From: Acidobacteriota bacterium | Lineage (GTDB): Bacteria > Acidobacteriota > Thermoanaerobaculia > Multivoradales > JBCCEF01 | Reading direction: 5' to 3' | Assembly: GCA_039028635.1 (NCBI GenBank) | Contig: JBCCHV010000002.1 | Location: 1 to 64,000 of the forward strand | DNA: 64,000 nucleotides | Shown: positions 56,323 through 64,000 of the stretch, piece by piece | Numbering within the stretch: the stretch's first letter is position 1 | Layout of the letters: each line of letters opens with the position of its first letter | The notes under the pieces: model-generated | Seen by the model: only the letters and a program-made list of their open reading frames with translations | Databases searched by the model: none | Told to the model about the DNA's origin: nothing | Position numbers and translations under genes: made by a program

Positions 56323-56440
56323 GATTCTTGGCCTCCTCGAAAAGTGGACGGCTCGCGAGCCGCGCCGGAGCCTACCAGCATCTCTGGTCGCGACGACGGC
56401 GTCGCCGCCTGGTAGACTGGCGATCCACGGGAGGTTCGCC

Positions 56441-57421
56441 TTGAGCTCCACTTCCACACCAAAATTCACCCGTTTCGCCTGGTTCGTGCTGGGCTACAAC
56501 CTGCTGGTCATCATGTGGGGCGCCTTCGTGCGCGCCACCGGCTCCGGTGCCGGCTGCGGCAATCACTGGCCGCTGTGCAATGGCGAGGTGGTGCCGCGGC
56601 CGGAAAGCGTCGAGACGATGATCGAGTTCAGCCACCGCCTGACCAGCGGCCTCGACGGCTTCCTCGTGCTCGGCCTGCTGATCGCGGCCTTCCGCACCTA
56701 TCCGAAGCGTCACCGGGTGCGGCTGGCGGCGGTGGTGAGCATGGTGTTCTTGATCAGCGAGGCCCTGCTCGGCGCCGGCCTGGTGCGCTTCGGGCTGGTG
56801 GCCGACAACGACTCCATCGAGCGCGCCTACGTGATGGCCGCCCACCTCCTCAATACCTTCTTCCTGGTCGCCGCCCTGACCCTCACGGCGGCCTGGTCGG
56901 GAGGGCTTTCGCGGCCTCGCCGGCCGCTCCACCGGCAGACCGCTTGGCTCGCCCTGGGCGGCATCCTGCTGCTTCTGCTGGTCAGCGTCAGCGGTGCCAT
57001 TGCCGCCCTCGGCGACACCCTCTTCCCGGCCGAGAGTCTGCGCGAGGGCATCGCCCAGGATCTTTCACCGACCGCCCACATCCTGGTGCGACTGCGCGTG
57101 TTCCATCCGATCATCGCGATCGGCGCCACCCTCCTGCTAGGCGCCTTGGCGCTCAAGATCCAACGCCTTCAGCCGACCGCCGCGGTCACCTGGAACTGCC
57201 GCTTCTTCCTCACCATGTTCGGAATTCAGCTCGGCATCGGCTTCGTCAACCTGGCCCTGGCCGCACCGGTCTGGCTGCAGCTAGTTCACCTGCTGGCGGC
57301 GGATCTCGTCTGGATCGGCTGGATCCTGCTCGCCGCCTCCGCCCTCGCCGCCGAGCTGCCGGCAACGGCGGCCGCTCCTGCGACTTCCCGTGAGCCTCTG
57401 GCCGGCGTCCCTGCCCGTTGA
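56441..57421 (+). CDS. ctaA: Heme A synthase (CtaA/COX15)
   Basis: A 326-residue membrane protein with eight helices that oxidises heme O to heme A for aa3-type cytochrome oxidase. Seen: WGAFVRATGSGAGCGNHWPL with a Cys pair (CGNHWPLC) facing the periplasm, EFSHRLTSGLDGFLVLGLL with a heme-ligand His, and RVFHPIIAIGATLLLGAL in the second half with another. The likely start is TTG at 56441 with GGGAGG upstream; upstream ATG codons lie in divergent-promoter sequence. It implies an aerobic, heme-A-using respiratory chain. Confidence 0.9.
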   Translation: MSSTSTPKFTRFAWFVLGYNLLVIMWGAFVRATGSGAGCGNHWPLCNGEVVPRPESVETMIEFSHRLTSGLDGFLVLGLLIAAFRTYPKRHRVRLAAVVSMVFLISEALLGAGLVRFGLVADNDSIERAYVMAAHLLNTFFLVAALTLTAAWSGGLSRPRRPLHRQTAWLALGGILLLLLVSVSGAIAALGDTLFPAESLREGIAQDLSPTAHILVRLRVFHPIIAIGATLLLGALALKIQRLQPTAAVTWNCRFFLTMFGIQLGIGFVNLALAAPVWLQLVHLLAADLVWIGWILLAASALAAELPATAAAPATSREPLAGVPAR

Positions 57422-58511
57422 CGAGATCCTCGCCGCCGGAAGTCGCGAGACCCCGGCGGCCGAGATTCTCGGCCAATCGCGGCAAGGCCGCCCGATCCTC
57501 GCCCACCGCTTCGACAGCGCAGCGCCGGGCGCCTCCACCATCAGCCTGATCGCCGGCTGCCACGCCGACGAGCCGGTCGGACCGGAGCTGCTGCGCCGGC
57601 TGGCGCGCTGGCTGGCGACGGCAGCAGCGGCCCCCTGGCGACGGCCGCTCCACTGGCGGCTGGTACCCCACGTCAACCCCGACGGCGAGGAGCGCAACCG
57701 GCGCTGGTCGGACCACACGCTGCCGGTCGCCGATTGGCAGGGCCGATCGGACCGCGGCTACGACCTCGAGCGCTACCTTCGCGACGTCGTCCGTGAGGCT
57801 CCCGGCGACGATCTCGAGTTCGGTTTTCCGCGCTCTTCCACCGACCTCGAAGCAAGGCCCGAGGCGCGTGCGGTGGCCGCCTTCCTGGAGTCCGCGCCAG
57901 GCCGAATCGTCTTTCACGCCACCCTCCACGGCATGGCCTTCGCCGACGGCCCTTGGTTTCTGCTCGAAAAGAGCTGGGTCGAACGTTCGGAGACCCTGCA
58001 ACGGAACCTCGCGACCCGAGTCGAGTCGATGGGCTATCGCCTCCACGATGTCGACCGCGGTGGAGAAAAGGGCTTCGAGCGCATCGCTCCGGGCTTCTCG
58101 ACCCGCCCCGACTCGCGCGCCATGCAGGCCCACTTCGAGGCTCGCGGCGAGCCGCAGACGGCGGCCCTCTTCCGACCGAGCTCGATGGAGACGGTGCGCC
58201 GCATCGCCGGCGATCCCCTGACCGTCGTCTCGGAGATGCCAATCTTCCTACTGCCTCCCCCGGAGCGCTGGCCGGCGAAGCTGCCGCATCCCACCGGTAC
58301 CGAGGGGAAGGCTCGCTTCCTCACCGCGCTGATGCCTCGTCTGGCGGCCGGAGAGGAGATTCTCCGGCCAATGGCCCTGCGGGACCAGATGACCCTGCAG
58401 CTCGCCCTCATTGAGCAGGGCATCGTCTGCGCCCTCTTTCAGGGGCGCCCGGCTGAGGGGCGCCCGGCTCAGGGGCGCCCGGCTGAGGGGCGCCCGGCCG
58501 AGGGGGGCTAA
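57390..58511 (+). CDS. M14-family zinc carboxypeptidase-like protein
   Basis: A 373-residue protein with an M14 fold. Seen: the zinc-site SLIAGCHADEPVGPELLRR (H-A-D-E), VPHVNPDGEERNRRWSD with the substrate-binding region, and FHATLHGMAFADGPWF supplying a later His. A catalytic Glu further on (VSEMPIFLLPPP) is plausible. No signal peptide is seen, so it may be a cytoplasmic peptide or amino-acid-conjugate hydrolase. GTG start at 57390 overlaps the end of ctaA. The C-terminus is a translated 15-bp minisatellite (GRPAEGRPAQ-type repeats) that may vary between strains. Confidence 0.82.
   Translation: MSLWPASLPVDEILAAGSRETPAAEILGQSRQGRPILAHRFDSAAPGASTISLIAGCHADEPVGPELLRRLARWLATAAAAPWRRPLHWRLVPHVNPDGEERNRRWSDHTLPVADWQGRSDRGYDLERYLRDVVREAPGDDLEFGFPRSSTDLEARPEARAVAAFLESAPGRIVFHATLHGMAFADGPWFLLEKSWVERSETLQRNLATRVESMGYRLHDVDRGGEKGFERIAPGFSTRPDSRAMQAHFEARGEPQTAALFRPSSMETVRRIAGDPLTVVSEMPIFLLPPPERWPAKLPHPTGTEGKARFLTALMPRLAAGEEILRPMALRDQMTLQLALIEQGIVCALFQGRPAEGRPAQGRPAEGRPAEGG
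58441..58500 (+). repeat. 15-bp minisatellite at the 3' end of the M14 gene
   Basis: Four head-to-tail AGGGGCGCCCGGCT-type 15-mers with third-position changes, encoding repeated Gly-Arg-Pro-Ala-Glu/Gln. The unit is a multiple of three, so copy-number change would preserve frame and vary the protein tail. Confidence 0.9.
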
Positions 58512-58594
58512 AAGGCGACCTGAGCTTGCGACCAGCGGCCTCGAGCTCGCCCCTCGCCATGGCGCAGCGACATCCCTGATAGACTTCCGCGGCG

Positions 58595-61210
58595 ATGAAG
58601 AGGACTTGGGCTGCAGCACAAGCCCAACCGGCAAAGGAGTCCATCGAGCTTGCGCGCACCGTACACCGCTACGTGCCGGTCTTGATCGCCCTTCTCCTGA
58701 GCCTGTTGCTGACCGCCGGCCTGGCTTCGGCCACCGAACCGCCGGCTATCGACGCCCCTGCGACCGAATCCCCCTCCGAAAAAGCCGGCTCCGGGGACGC
58801 CGAGGTCGATACGACCGACCCCATCGCCAACCTGAAACCGCGCTTCCGGCAGTGGCTGCGGGCCGCTTCCCCATTCATCACCGTCAACGAACGGCGGGCC
58901 TTCCTGCGGCTGACGCGGGACTACCAGCGCGATGCCTTCATCGACCGCTTCTGGCGCATGCGAGACCCCTTCCCGGAGACCGCCCGCAACGAGCTGAAGG
59001 AGCGCTGGGAGCGCACCGCCTCGACCATCGAGGCGCGCTACGAGACCTTCGACGACGATCGCGCCCGCATCCTGCTGACCCACGGCATGCCGCAAGGCGG
59101 CTTCCAGGTGCGCTGCACCACCACCCGGATTCCGGCCGAGGTGTGGGTCTATCAGCACAGCGAGATGGTCGACTTTCCGTTCTTCCTGGTCTTCATCAAG
59201 CGGCGCATGGACGGCCCCGCCTTCGTGCTGCGGCCCGACCAGGCGGCCTTCTACCAGGCCAACATCGACGCCGCCATCGAGTGCATCAACGGCCGGCGCC
59301 TGACCGACGTGCTGTCGGTCATGCGACGCATGGGCATCGACTACCAGCGAGTCCTGGTGCGAGTGCTGGCCAAGCCGCGACCGCGCAGCGAGGAATGGCT
59401 CGCCACCTTCGCCGCTTTCTCGACCGACGTCGCCGAGGGCACGACCCCGCTCAACGCCGCCTTCGAGACCACCTATCCCGGGCGTCGCGATAGCCGCACC
59501 GTGCTCCAGGGCCTGCTGACGCTGCCGCACCAGGAGATCACCTTCGGTGAGTTCGCGGGCCATCGTTCGGCCGACTTCCTGCTCGTCGGCGAGGTGGTGG
59601 CGGAGGATCGCCTGTTCGAGAACTTCCGCTACAAGTTCGGATTTCCCGCCGCCTCCCTGGCCGCCGGCCGCAACGTTCCGCTGGCCTTCCAACGCCTGCT
59701 GAGGCCCGGCACCTACCGGCTCATCCTGCGCCTCGAAGACCTCAACAGCCATGCCGTCTTCCGCCACGAGCAGGACATCACGGTGCCGAAGGTCGAGCGG
59801 GTGATCGCGGCGAGCCGCACCACCGACTCCGAGACCGCGCGCCTGTTCACCGAGGCCACCGAAGCGATCAGCGCCGGCGAGACCACGGTGCGCATCATCC
59901 CGCCGAGTGGCGACTTACACACTGGCCTGGTTCGCATCGACACCCTCGCCGTCGGGGACGACATCAAGAAAGTCTCGTTCTTTCTCGACGAACGGCTGGT
60001 GATGACCAAGAACCGGCCGCCCTACAACGTCGAAATCGACCTCGGCGAGTTTCCGCAGCTCCACACCCTGCGGGTCGAGGCCTACGACAGCGCCGGCCGC
60101 GACATCGCTCGCGACGAAGCTCTGATCAACGCCGGCGGCAATCGCTTTGCGGTGCGCTTGACGGAGCCGGTCAAGGGACGCCAGTACGAACAGAGCCTGC
60201 AGGCCCGGGCGGAGGTCGAGACGCCCGACGGCCGCGAAGTCGATCGGGTCGAGTTCTTCGTCAACGAGGACCTCATCGCCACCCTCTACCAACCGCCCTA
60301 CAGCCAGCCCATCGTGCTGCCCCAGAGCGACGATCTGACCTACGTGCGCGCCGTCGCCTATCTCCCCGACGGCAACTTCACGGAAGACCTGGTGTTCGTC
60401 AACGCCCCGGAGTACCTGGAAGAGCTCGACGTCCAGTTCGTCGAGCTCTACACCAGCGCCTTCGATGGCCGCGGGCGACCGATTCAGGGGCTGACCAAGG
60501 ACGAGTTCCAGGTCTCCGAGGACGGCGTGCCCCAGTCCATCGAACGCTTCGAAGAGGTCCGCGATCTACCGATCCACGCCGGCATCCTGATCGACAACTC
60601 GGGCTCCATGCGGGGCTCCCTGGAAGCAGCTCGCAAGGCGGCCCTGTCCTTCTTCGAGCAGGCGATCACTCCCCGTGACCGCGCCGCGGTGATCACCTTC
60701 AACAAGTTCCCGCACCTGGCGGTGAAGCTGACCAACAACCTACAGGCCCTCGGAGGAGGTTTGGCGGGATTGACGGCCGAGGGCGAAACGGCGCTCTATG
60801 ACAGCCTGATCTTCTCCCTCTACTACTTCGCCGGCATCAAAGGCCAGCGGGCACTGCTGGTGCTCTCCGACGGCCGCGACGAAGCCAGCAAGTTCACCTT
60901 CGAGGAAGCCCTCGAGTACGCTCGCCGCGCCGGTGTGACGGTCTACACCGTCGGCCTCAACCTGGGCTCCAATGACGCCCGTCGCAAGCTTGCCCAGATC
61001 GCCGACGAAACCGGCGGACGCAGCTTCTTCATCGGCAACATCGGCGAGCTCGACGCGATCTACCAGTCGATTCAAGAAGAGCTGCGCAGCCAGTACCTGA
61101 TCGCCTACCAGTCCTCCAACACCGCCGAGGATCGCGAGTTTCGCAGCGTCGAGCTCGAAACCGTCCGGCCGGGCGTCAAAGTCAAAACCATCAGCGGTTA
61201 CTACCCTTAG
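58595..61210 (+). CDS. GWxTD and VWFA-domain exported protein (acidobacterial type)
   Basis: An 871-residue protein with an N-terminal hydrophobic signal (VPVLIALLLSLLLTAGLASA). Residues about 75-230 match the GWxTD domain (LTRDYQRDAFIDRFWRMRDP, ETARNELKERWERTASTIEA). Middle residues 300-620 are Ig-like beta domains. Residues about 655-850 are a von Willebrand A domain with a MIDAS site, HAGILIDNSGSMRGSLEAAR, and LVLSDGRDEASKFTFEEALE. The architecture resembles VWFA-related proteins abundant in Acidobacteriota. Probable role in surface adhesion or complex assembly with divalent-metal binding. Start at 58595 is the first ATG; no strong ribosome-binding site is visible. Confidence 0.87.
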   Translation: MKRTWAAAQAQPAKESIELARTVHRYVPVLIALLLSLLLTAGLASATEPPAIDAPATESPSEKAGSGDAEVDTTDPIANLKPRFRQWLRAASPFITVNERRAFLRLTRDYQRDAFIDRFWRMRDPFPETARNELKERWERTASTIEARYETFDDDRARILLTHGMPQGGFQVRCTTTRIPAEVWVYQHSEMVDFPFFLVFIKRRMDGPAFVLRPDQAAFYQANIDAAIECINGRRLTDVLSVMRRMGIDYQRVLVRVLAKPRPRSEEWLATFAAFSTDVAEGTTPLNAAFETTYPGRRDSRTVLQGLLTLPHQEITFGEFAGHRSADFLLVGEVVAEDRLFENFRYKFGFPAASLAAGRNVPLAFQRLLRPGTYRLILRLEDLNSHAVFRHEQDITVPKVERVIAASRTTDSETARLFTEATEAISAGETTVRIIPPSGDLHTGLVRIDTLAVGDDIKKVSFFLDERLVMTKNRPPYNVEIDLGEFPQLHTLRVEAYDSAGRDIARDEALINAGGNRFAVRLTEPVKGRQYEQSLQARAEVETPDGREVDRVEFFVNEDLIATLYQPPYSQPIVLPQSDDLTYVRAVAYLPDGNFTEDLVFVNAPEYLEELDVQFVELYTSAFDGRGRPIQGLTKDEFQVSEDGVPQSIERFEEVRDLPIHAGILIDNSGSMRGSLEAARKAALSFFEQAITPRDRAAVITFNKFPHLAVKLTNNLQALGGGLAGLTAEGETALYDSLIFSLYYFAGIKGQRALLVLSDGRDEASKFTFEEALEYARRAGVTVYTVGLNLGSNDARRKLAQIADETGGRSFFIGNIGELDAIYQSIQEELRSQYLIAYQSSNTAEDREFRSVELETVRPGVKVKTISGYYP

Positions 61211-61271
61211 GTCGAAGCTTCTCGCAAGCTACAACGGAGCTCCTCGACTCCCCGAAAAGCCGGTAGCCACC

Positions 61272-61610
61272 TCAACTTCGGTAGTTCGCGTGATCGGCAC
61301 GCAGTCCGAGCTGGGTATCGGTCTTGCCACTGGTGGCTCGCTGGTGGCGGTTATAGCTCTCCTTGACATCCTTCTCGAACTGACAGCCCTGGAGGATCTG
61401 ATCCACCGTCCAACCGGCCGGTGGGCTCTTGGTCTCCATCTCCTCCTCCACCAGCTCGAACAGTGACTTCTCATGGTCGTTGGCCAGGTAGATACCACTC
61501 GCCTTGCGAATCTTGGCGATGACCGCGGACTTTCCAACCAAGCTGCTGTAACCGTAGTACCTGTCTTCATAGTCCTTCCACTTCACACTGGTGTCACCCT
61601 GCTTGCCCAT
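61272..61610 (-). CDS. Hypothetical protein
   Basis: A 112-residue soluble, charged protein. GAGGAGGG lies about nine bases before the ATG at 61610, selecting this start. The sequence (TSVKWKDYEDRYYGYSSLVG, KIRKASGIYLANDHEKSLFE, GWTVDQILQGCQFEKDVKES) suggests alternating helices without an obvious motif, signal or membrane segment. It is divergent from the dioxygenase gene and convergent with the VWFA gene. No family recognised. Confidence 0.65.
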   Translation of the reverse strand: MGKQGDTSVKWKDYEDRYYGYSSLVGKSAVIAKIRKASGIYLANDHEKSLFELVEEEMETKSPPAGWTVDQILQGCQFEKDVKESYNRHQRATSGKTDTQLGLRADHANYRS

Positions 61611-61848
61611 GCTCGGTACCCTCCTCAAAATCGAGTCCATACATCGTTGACTGCGGCGCTCGAGCAAAGCTAGCAACAGCAACCGGCGGTGCGGAATGAT
61701 GCCTGTTCTTGGGGTTCCGAACGCGAATCAGTCGGCAAGGCCCGGTGGCCCCGCTGCTTCGAAGTGACCAGGCTGGGCTCGAAGCAACTTCGCCGGACCT
61801 ATCTCGTACACGTGTAGTAGAACTTTCACGAGAAAGGACCCTGACCCG

Positions 61849-62424
61849 ATGCGAGATGCCCTCTTGATCGTCGCTTTGGTGGCGACGCTGGTGCCAAGCC
61901 CCTTCGCCTCGGCGGCGCAGGACCGCAGCTCCCGTCCCTGCCGCGACTGCACCGTTCTCGATGAGGCCCCGGAGAAGCTCGACTGGCGCCTCACCATTCC
62001 CAGCCAAGGCGAGCCGGGTTCACCCTTGGTGCTCACCGGCCGAGTCCTCGCCGCCGATGGCGAGACGCCGGCCGCCGGCGTGCTGCTCTACTTCCACCAC
62101 ACCAACGGCGAAGGGGTCTACCCACCTCCTCCGGGAAGCACCGGATGGCGCCGGCGCCACGGCACCCTCCGCGGCTGGCTACGGACCGACGCCGAGGGGC
62201 GCTACGAGCTCCGCACCCTGAGGCCGGGTCCCTACCCCGACGCCAGGATTCCGGCTCACATCCACCTGCACATCCGAGAAGCGGACGGTAGTTCCTACCG
62301 CGGCAGGGACTTCCACTTCACCGACGACCCGTTCCTGAGTGAGACGGCGAGACGACGCGCCGTCGAGCTCGTGCGAGCAGGAGACGGCTGGCGCGGAGAG
62401 AAGGACGTCATCTTGCGTCCCTGA
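61849..62424 (+). CDS. Exported intradiol-dioxygenase-like protein
   Basis: A 191-residue exported protein (signal peptide LIVALVATLVPSPFASAAQ) with the catechol/protocatechuate intradiol-dioxygenase core. Seen: VLTGRVLAADGETPAAGVLL, YFHHTNGEGVYPPP and GWLRTDAEGRYELRTLRPGP, then the iron-ligand Tyr and His set in YPDARIPAHIHLHIREA (Y, H-x-H). All four non-heme iron ligands appear present. Extracytoplasmic members of this family act on unknown aromatic or polysaccharide-linked substrates. AAAGGA precedes the ATG. Confidence 0.86.
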   Translation: MRDALLIVALVATLVPSPFASAAQDRSSRPCRDCTVLDEAPEKLDWRLTIPSQGEPGSPLVLTGRVLAADGETPAAGVLLYFHHTNGEGVYPPPPGSTGWRRRHGTLRGWLRTDAEGRYELRTLRPGPYPDARIPAHIHLHIREADGSSYRGRDFHFTDDPFLSETARRRAVELVRAGDGWRGEKDVILRP

Positions 62425-62440
62425 GTTGAATCGGGGAAGT

Positions 62441-62464
62441 CAGGGGGCGCCTGGGCGCCCCCTG
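62441..62464. terminator. Hairpin between convergent dioxygenase and UGA-containing genes
   Basis: CAGGGGGCGC-CTGG-GCGCCCCCTG, a perfect 10-bp stem with a 4-base loop, located 17 bases after the dioxygenase stop and 10 bases past the end of the minus-strand gene. Likely a bidirectional terminator. Confidence 0.75.
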
Positions 62465-62474
62465 GAAGCCGGTA

Positions 62475-62807
62475 CTAGCCGCTGACCAGGTCCGCAGCCA
62501 GCTCCCGGTTGAAGCCCACCAACAGGGTATCGCCCGTCAGCACCATCGGGGCCCGGTAGTTGCCGGTCGGGCCTTTGAGGGCATCGAGATCGGTCTCGCC
62601 GGCCTCGAAGGTCACCACCTTCTTGCCCTTGGCGACGTGCACCGTGCTCACCTTGCCGAGCAAGACCTGGACCTCGTCATCGGAGAGGGGTTGTTTGCGC
62701 GCCGAGCGCTCCTCGACGATCTCGGCATCGTGGTTCGTCAGCACCTCACGGGTGCGCTCACAGCTCTTTCAAGAGGGGCGATGGTAATAGAGTTCGACCT
62801 GACTCAC
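62475..62807 (-). CDS. ArsC/glutaredoxin-like protein with in-frame UGA (putative selenoprotein, UxxC)
   Basis: From GTG at 62807, preceded by AAGGAG at ideal spacing, 12 codons read VSQVELYYHRPS, then TGA (62771-62769), then KSCERTREVLTNHDAEIVEE and on to 62475 (110 residues). Y-H-R-P-S-[UGA]-K-S-C is the ArsC/Spx/glutaredoxin active-site pattern (RPxCxxC) with UGA at the first cysteine. The C-terminal part has GNYRAPMVLTGDTLLVGF, with the cis-Pro and final strands expected of the fold. The frame alone, without the UGA, would lack its first strand and active site. Selenocysteine insertion is inferred; a sequence error or mutated Cys codon (TGC) is the alternative. Confidence 0.8.
62741..62755 (-). 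promoter_or_regulatory. Candidate SECIS stem-loop for the UGA at 62771
   Basis: On the minus strand GCAC-CCGTGAG-GTGC forms a short apical hairpin whose loop starts 17 bases after the UGA and contains GT. The lower stem is poor by eye (AGC and GCT can also pair), so it is weaker than the one at 48334. Confidence 0.4.
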
Positions 62808-62861
62808 GGGATCTCCTTGAGAATTGTCTTCAATTCCAGCGACGCGAATGCTAGCAGGCTG

Positions 62862-63305
62862 CTAAGACCCAAGCTCTTCGAAGTCCTCACTGCGCGCGAT
62901 CGAACGGAGGGCCGCGAGCAGCGCCGGCGGCGGCCGACGAATCCGCCGAGTGGTGAGATCGAGCCATGCCCCTTCGACGGTCACCGTCGCCGCGAGCTCG
63001 CCATCGGCTCGCAGCACCCGGTGGGTCAAGCGGTACTTGCGGCCGTTGGCGGAGAGGCCGGCAACGCGAAAGTCGATGGTGATGGTCTCTCCCATCGCCA
63101 CCTCACGGCGGTATCGGGTCTCCTCGCGGAAGATCACCGGACCGACATTCGCGGCCTCGAAGCGCTCAGCCCCGAAGCCGCGCTCGGCGAGGCAGGAGAA
63201 GCGCACGTGGGTGGCGTAGTCGTTGAAAGCGGTGTGGCGAAGATGCCGATTGGGATCGAGATCCGCCCACCGGACAGGGAAGGCTTGCTCGTAGGTCTGA
63301 CTCAT
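62862..63305 (-). CDS. Hotdog-fold acyl-CoA thioesterase (4HBT family)
   Basis: A 147-residue single-domain thioesterase. Seen: QAFPVRWADLDPNRHLRHTA with the catalytic Asp in the D-x-N/D-x-x-x-H context, FNDYATHVRFSCLAERGFG, and the strands ETRYRREVAMGETITIDFRV and YRLTHRVLRADGELAATVTV followed by AWLDLTTRRIRRPP. It hydrolyses acyl-CoA or a related thioester in the cytoplasm; chain length is not predictable. The start at 63305 overlaps the upstream membrane-protein gene (ATGA). Confidence 0.88.
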   Translation of the reverse strand: MSQTYEQAFPVRWADLDPNRHLRHTAFNDYATHVRFSCLAERGFGAERFEAANVGPVIFREETRYRREVAMGETITIDFRVAGLSANGRKYRLTHRVLRADGELAATVTVEGAWLDLTTRRIRRPPPALLAALRSIARSEDFEELGS

Positions 63306-64000
63306 GACGGCAGTGGCTTCTGTCTCGTGTCGGCTCGTTGTAGCCAGAGGGCCGAAGCCACCAGCAGCACCGGAACCAGATGGAAGAGGAGACGCGGGAA
63401 GCTCGAGCGAACGTAGAACCCGACGTCCACCGGAGCGGTGAAATAGACGAATAGATAGAAGGCGAGCTGGCCAGTGCAGACCCACGCGATGGCGCGCGTC
63501 GAGCGCCACCCCAGCAGCACCGGCAGAAGCAGCAGCACCCAGGGCAGGAAATGCCACTCGGGCAAATTGAGGATCTCGACCAGGGCGAGGGCGATCTCGC
63601 GACCGCGGGAGAGGTCCGGCCAGCCGGTGTTGGTGGTCTGAAACAGGTCGTGGCGAAGGTTGAGCGCCAGCCAGGGCACCACCACCAAGGCGGCGGGAGC
63701 CAAGGTGAGGATCGCACCACCCCAGCGCCAGGTGCCACTGCGCCAGCGGCGGATCAGCCAAACCAGGGCGAGAACCGCCGCCAACGCCGGGCCTTCGATC
63801 TTGGCCCCGGCCGCCAGAGCGGCCGCCGCACCGAGGCGGAGATCGTCCTCGAGACCCCGCGGCACCAGCAGAGCCGGCAGCGCGAGGAGCGGTGCCAGGG
63901 CCATGAACCAATCGGCCCCACCGGCGATGCGGTAGCCGATTCCGAACATGGCGACGGCGACGGCCATGAGGCCAACGGTCACCTGGCCCCCGAAGCCTCG
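63302..64000 (-). CDS. Multi-pass membrane protein, partial (GT39-like)
   Basis: The 3' 233 codons of a gene that runs off the right edge; the frame is open to the window end. At least five hydrophobic helices alternate with short loops (LAPLLALPALLVPRGLEDDL, LALVWLIRRWRSGTWRWGGA, FLPWVLLLLPVLLGWR, YVRSSFPRLLFHLVPVLLVA), and AAALAAGAKIEGPALAAVLA lies near the edge. The pattern resembles C-terminal halves of GT-C (PMT/ArnT, GT39) mannosyl- or arabinosyltransferase-like proteins, but the catalytic N-terminal loop is outside the window, so this is tentative. Coupled by ATGA to the thioesterase gene. Confidence 0.6.
   Translation of the reverse strand, partial: RGFGGQVTVGLMAVAVAMFGIGYRIAGGADWFMALAPLLALPALLVPRGLEDDLRLGAAAALAAGAKIEGPALAAVLALVWLIRRWRSGTWRWGGAILTLAPAALVVVPWLALNLRHDLFQTTNTGWPDLSRGREIALALVEILNLPEWHFLPWVLLLLPVLLGWRSTRAIAWVCTGQLAFYLFVYFTAPVDVGFYVRSSFPRLLFHLVPVLLVASALWLQRADTRQKPLPS

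Noticed and set aside
62475-62744. Short ORF starting at GTG 62744 as the complete gene
   Set aside because: No ribosome-binding site at that GTG and it would remove the active-site strand; the GTG at 62807 with AAGGAG and read-through of the UGA explains the sequence better.

Overview
The window is high-GC bacterial DNA, densely coding, with many genes joined by ATGA/GTGA/TGATG overlaps. The gene set points to a Gram-negative, probably aerobic bacterium. It includes a TonB-type protein, ADP-heptose and heptosyltransferase genes, a Wzm/Wzt polysaccharide exporter, heme A synthase, PilB and FabI. The GWxTD/VWFA protein and the many secreted PKD, FG-GAP and CARDB proteins resemble what is seen in Acidobacteriota. 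That placement is an inference from gene content; no rRNA or other marker lies in the window. I saw no tRNA, rRNA, CRISPR array or insertion sequence.

Layout. 1-4.0 kb: small metabolic genes (VOC, GNAT, cupin), a TPR protein and a small secreted protein. 4.0-17.8 kb (minus strand): a ten-gene surface-polysaccharide operon with glycosyltransferases of GT2 and GT4 type, a PIG-L deacetylase/GT2 fusion, a sulfatase-fold lipoprotein, a GNAT, a YfhO-like membrane protein and the Wzt ATPase. 17.9-25.5 kb: three large secreted proteins (PKD; an unknown; an FG-GAP lipoprotein). 25.7-26.5 kb: the Wzm permease. 26.7-32.1 kb (plus strand): two tandem copies of an unusual three-gene cassette, XRE regulator / 301-aa TPR protein / secreted protein with short repeated motifs. 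32.2-36.3 kb (minus): GHMP kinase, M23 peptidase, and a SigR/RsrA-like sigma/anti-sigma pair with a thioredoxin-fold protein. 36.7-41.1 kb (plus): ADP-heptose synthesis, a heptosyltransferase and pilB. 41.1-42.8 kb: a noncoding array of structured tandem repeats. 42.8-45.9 kb (minus): fabI, a TonB-type protein, sufE and a sulfurtransferase. 46-48.8 kb: a YWTD propeller protein, icd and a UGA-containing thioredoxin-like gene. 49-55.3 kb: an IPTL-CTERM-like secreted protein, a gene broken by an in-frame duplication plus a stop, and a CARDB protein. 55.4-64 kb: antiporter, ctaA, M14 peptidase, VWFA protein, dioxygenase, a second UGA-containing redox gene, a thioesterase and a partial membrane protein.

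Most notable points: (1) two apparent selenoprotein genes, each with an in-frame TGA at the first position of a CxxC-like motif (48331 on plus, 62771 on minus). Each has a credible start upstream and a drawable stem-loop just downstream of the TGA; (2) the duplicated XRE/TPR/secreted-repeat cassette, whose repeated peptide is kept at the protein level despite synonymous change; (3) a repeat array whose hairpins show compensatory base changes; (4) a 150-bp perfect in-frame duplication carrying one nonsense substitution.
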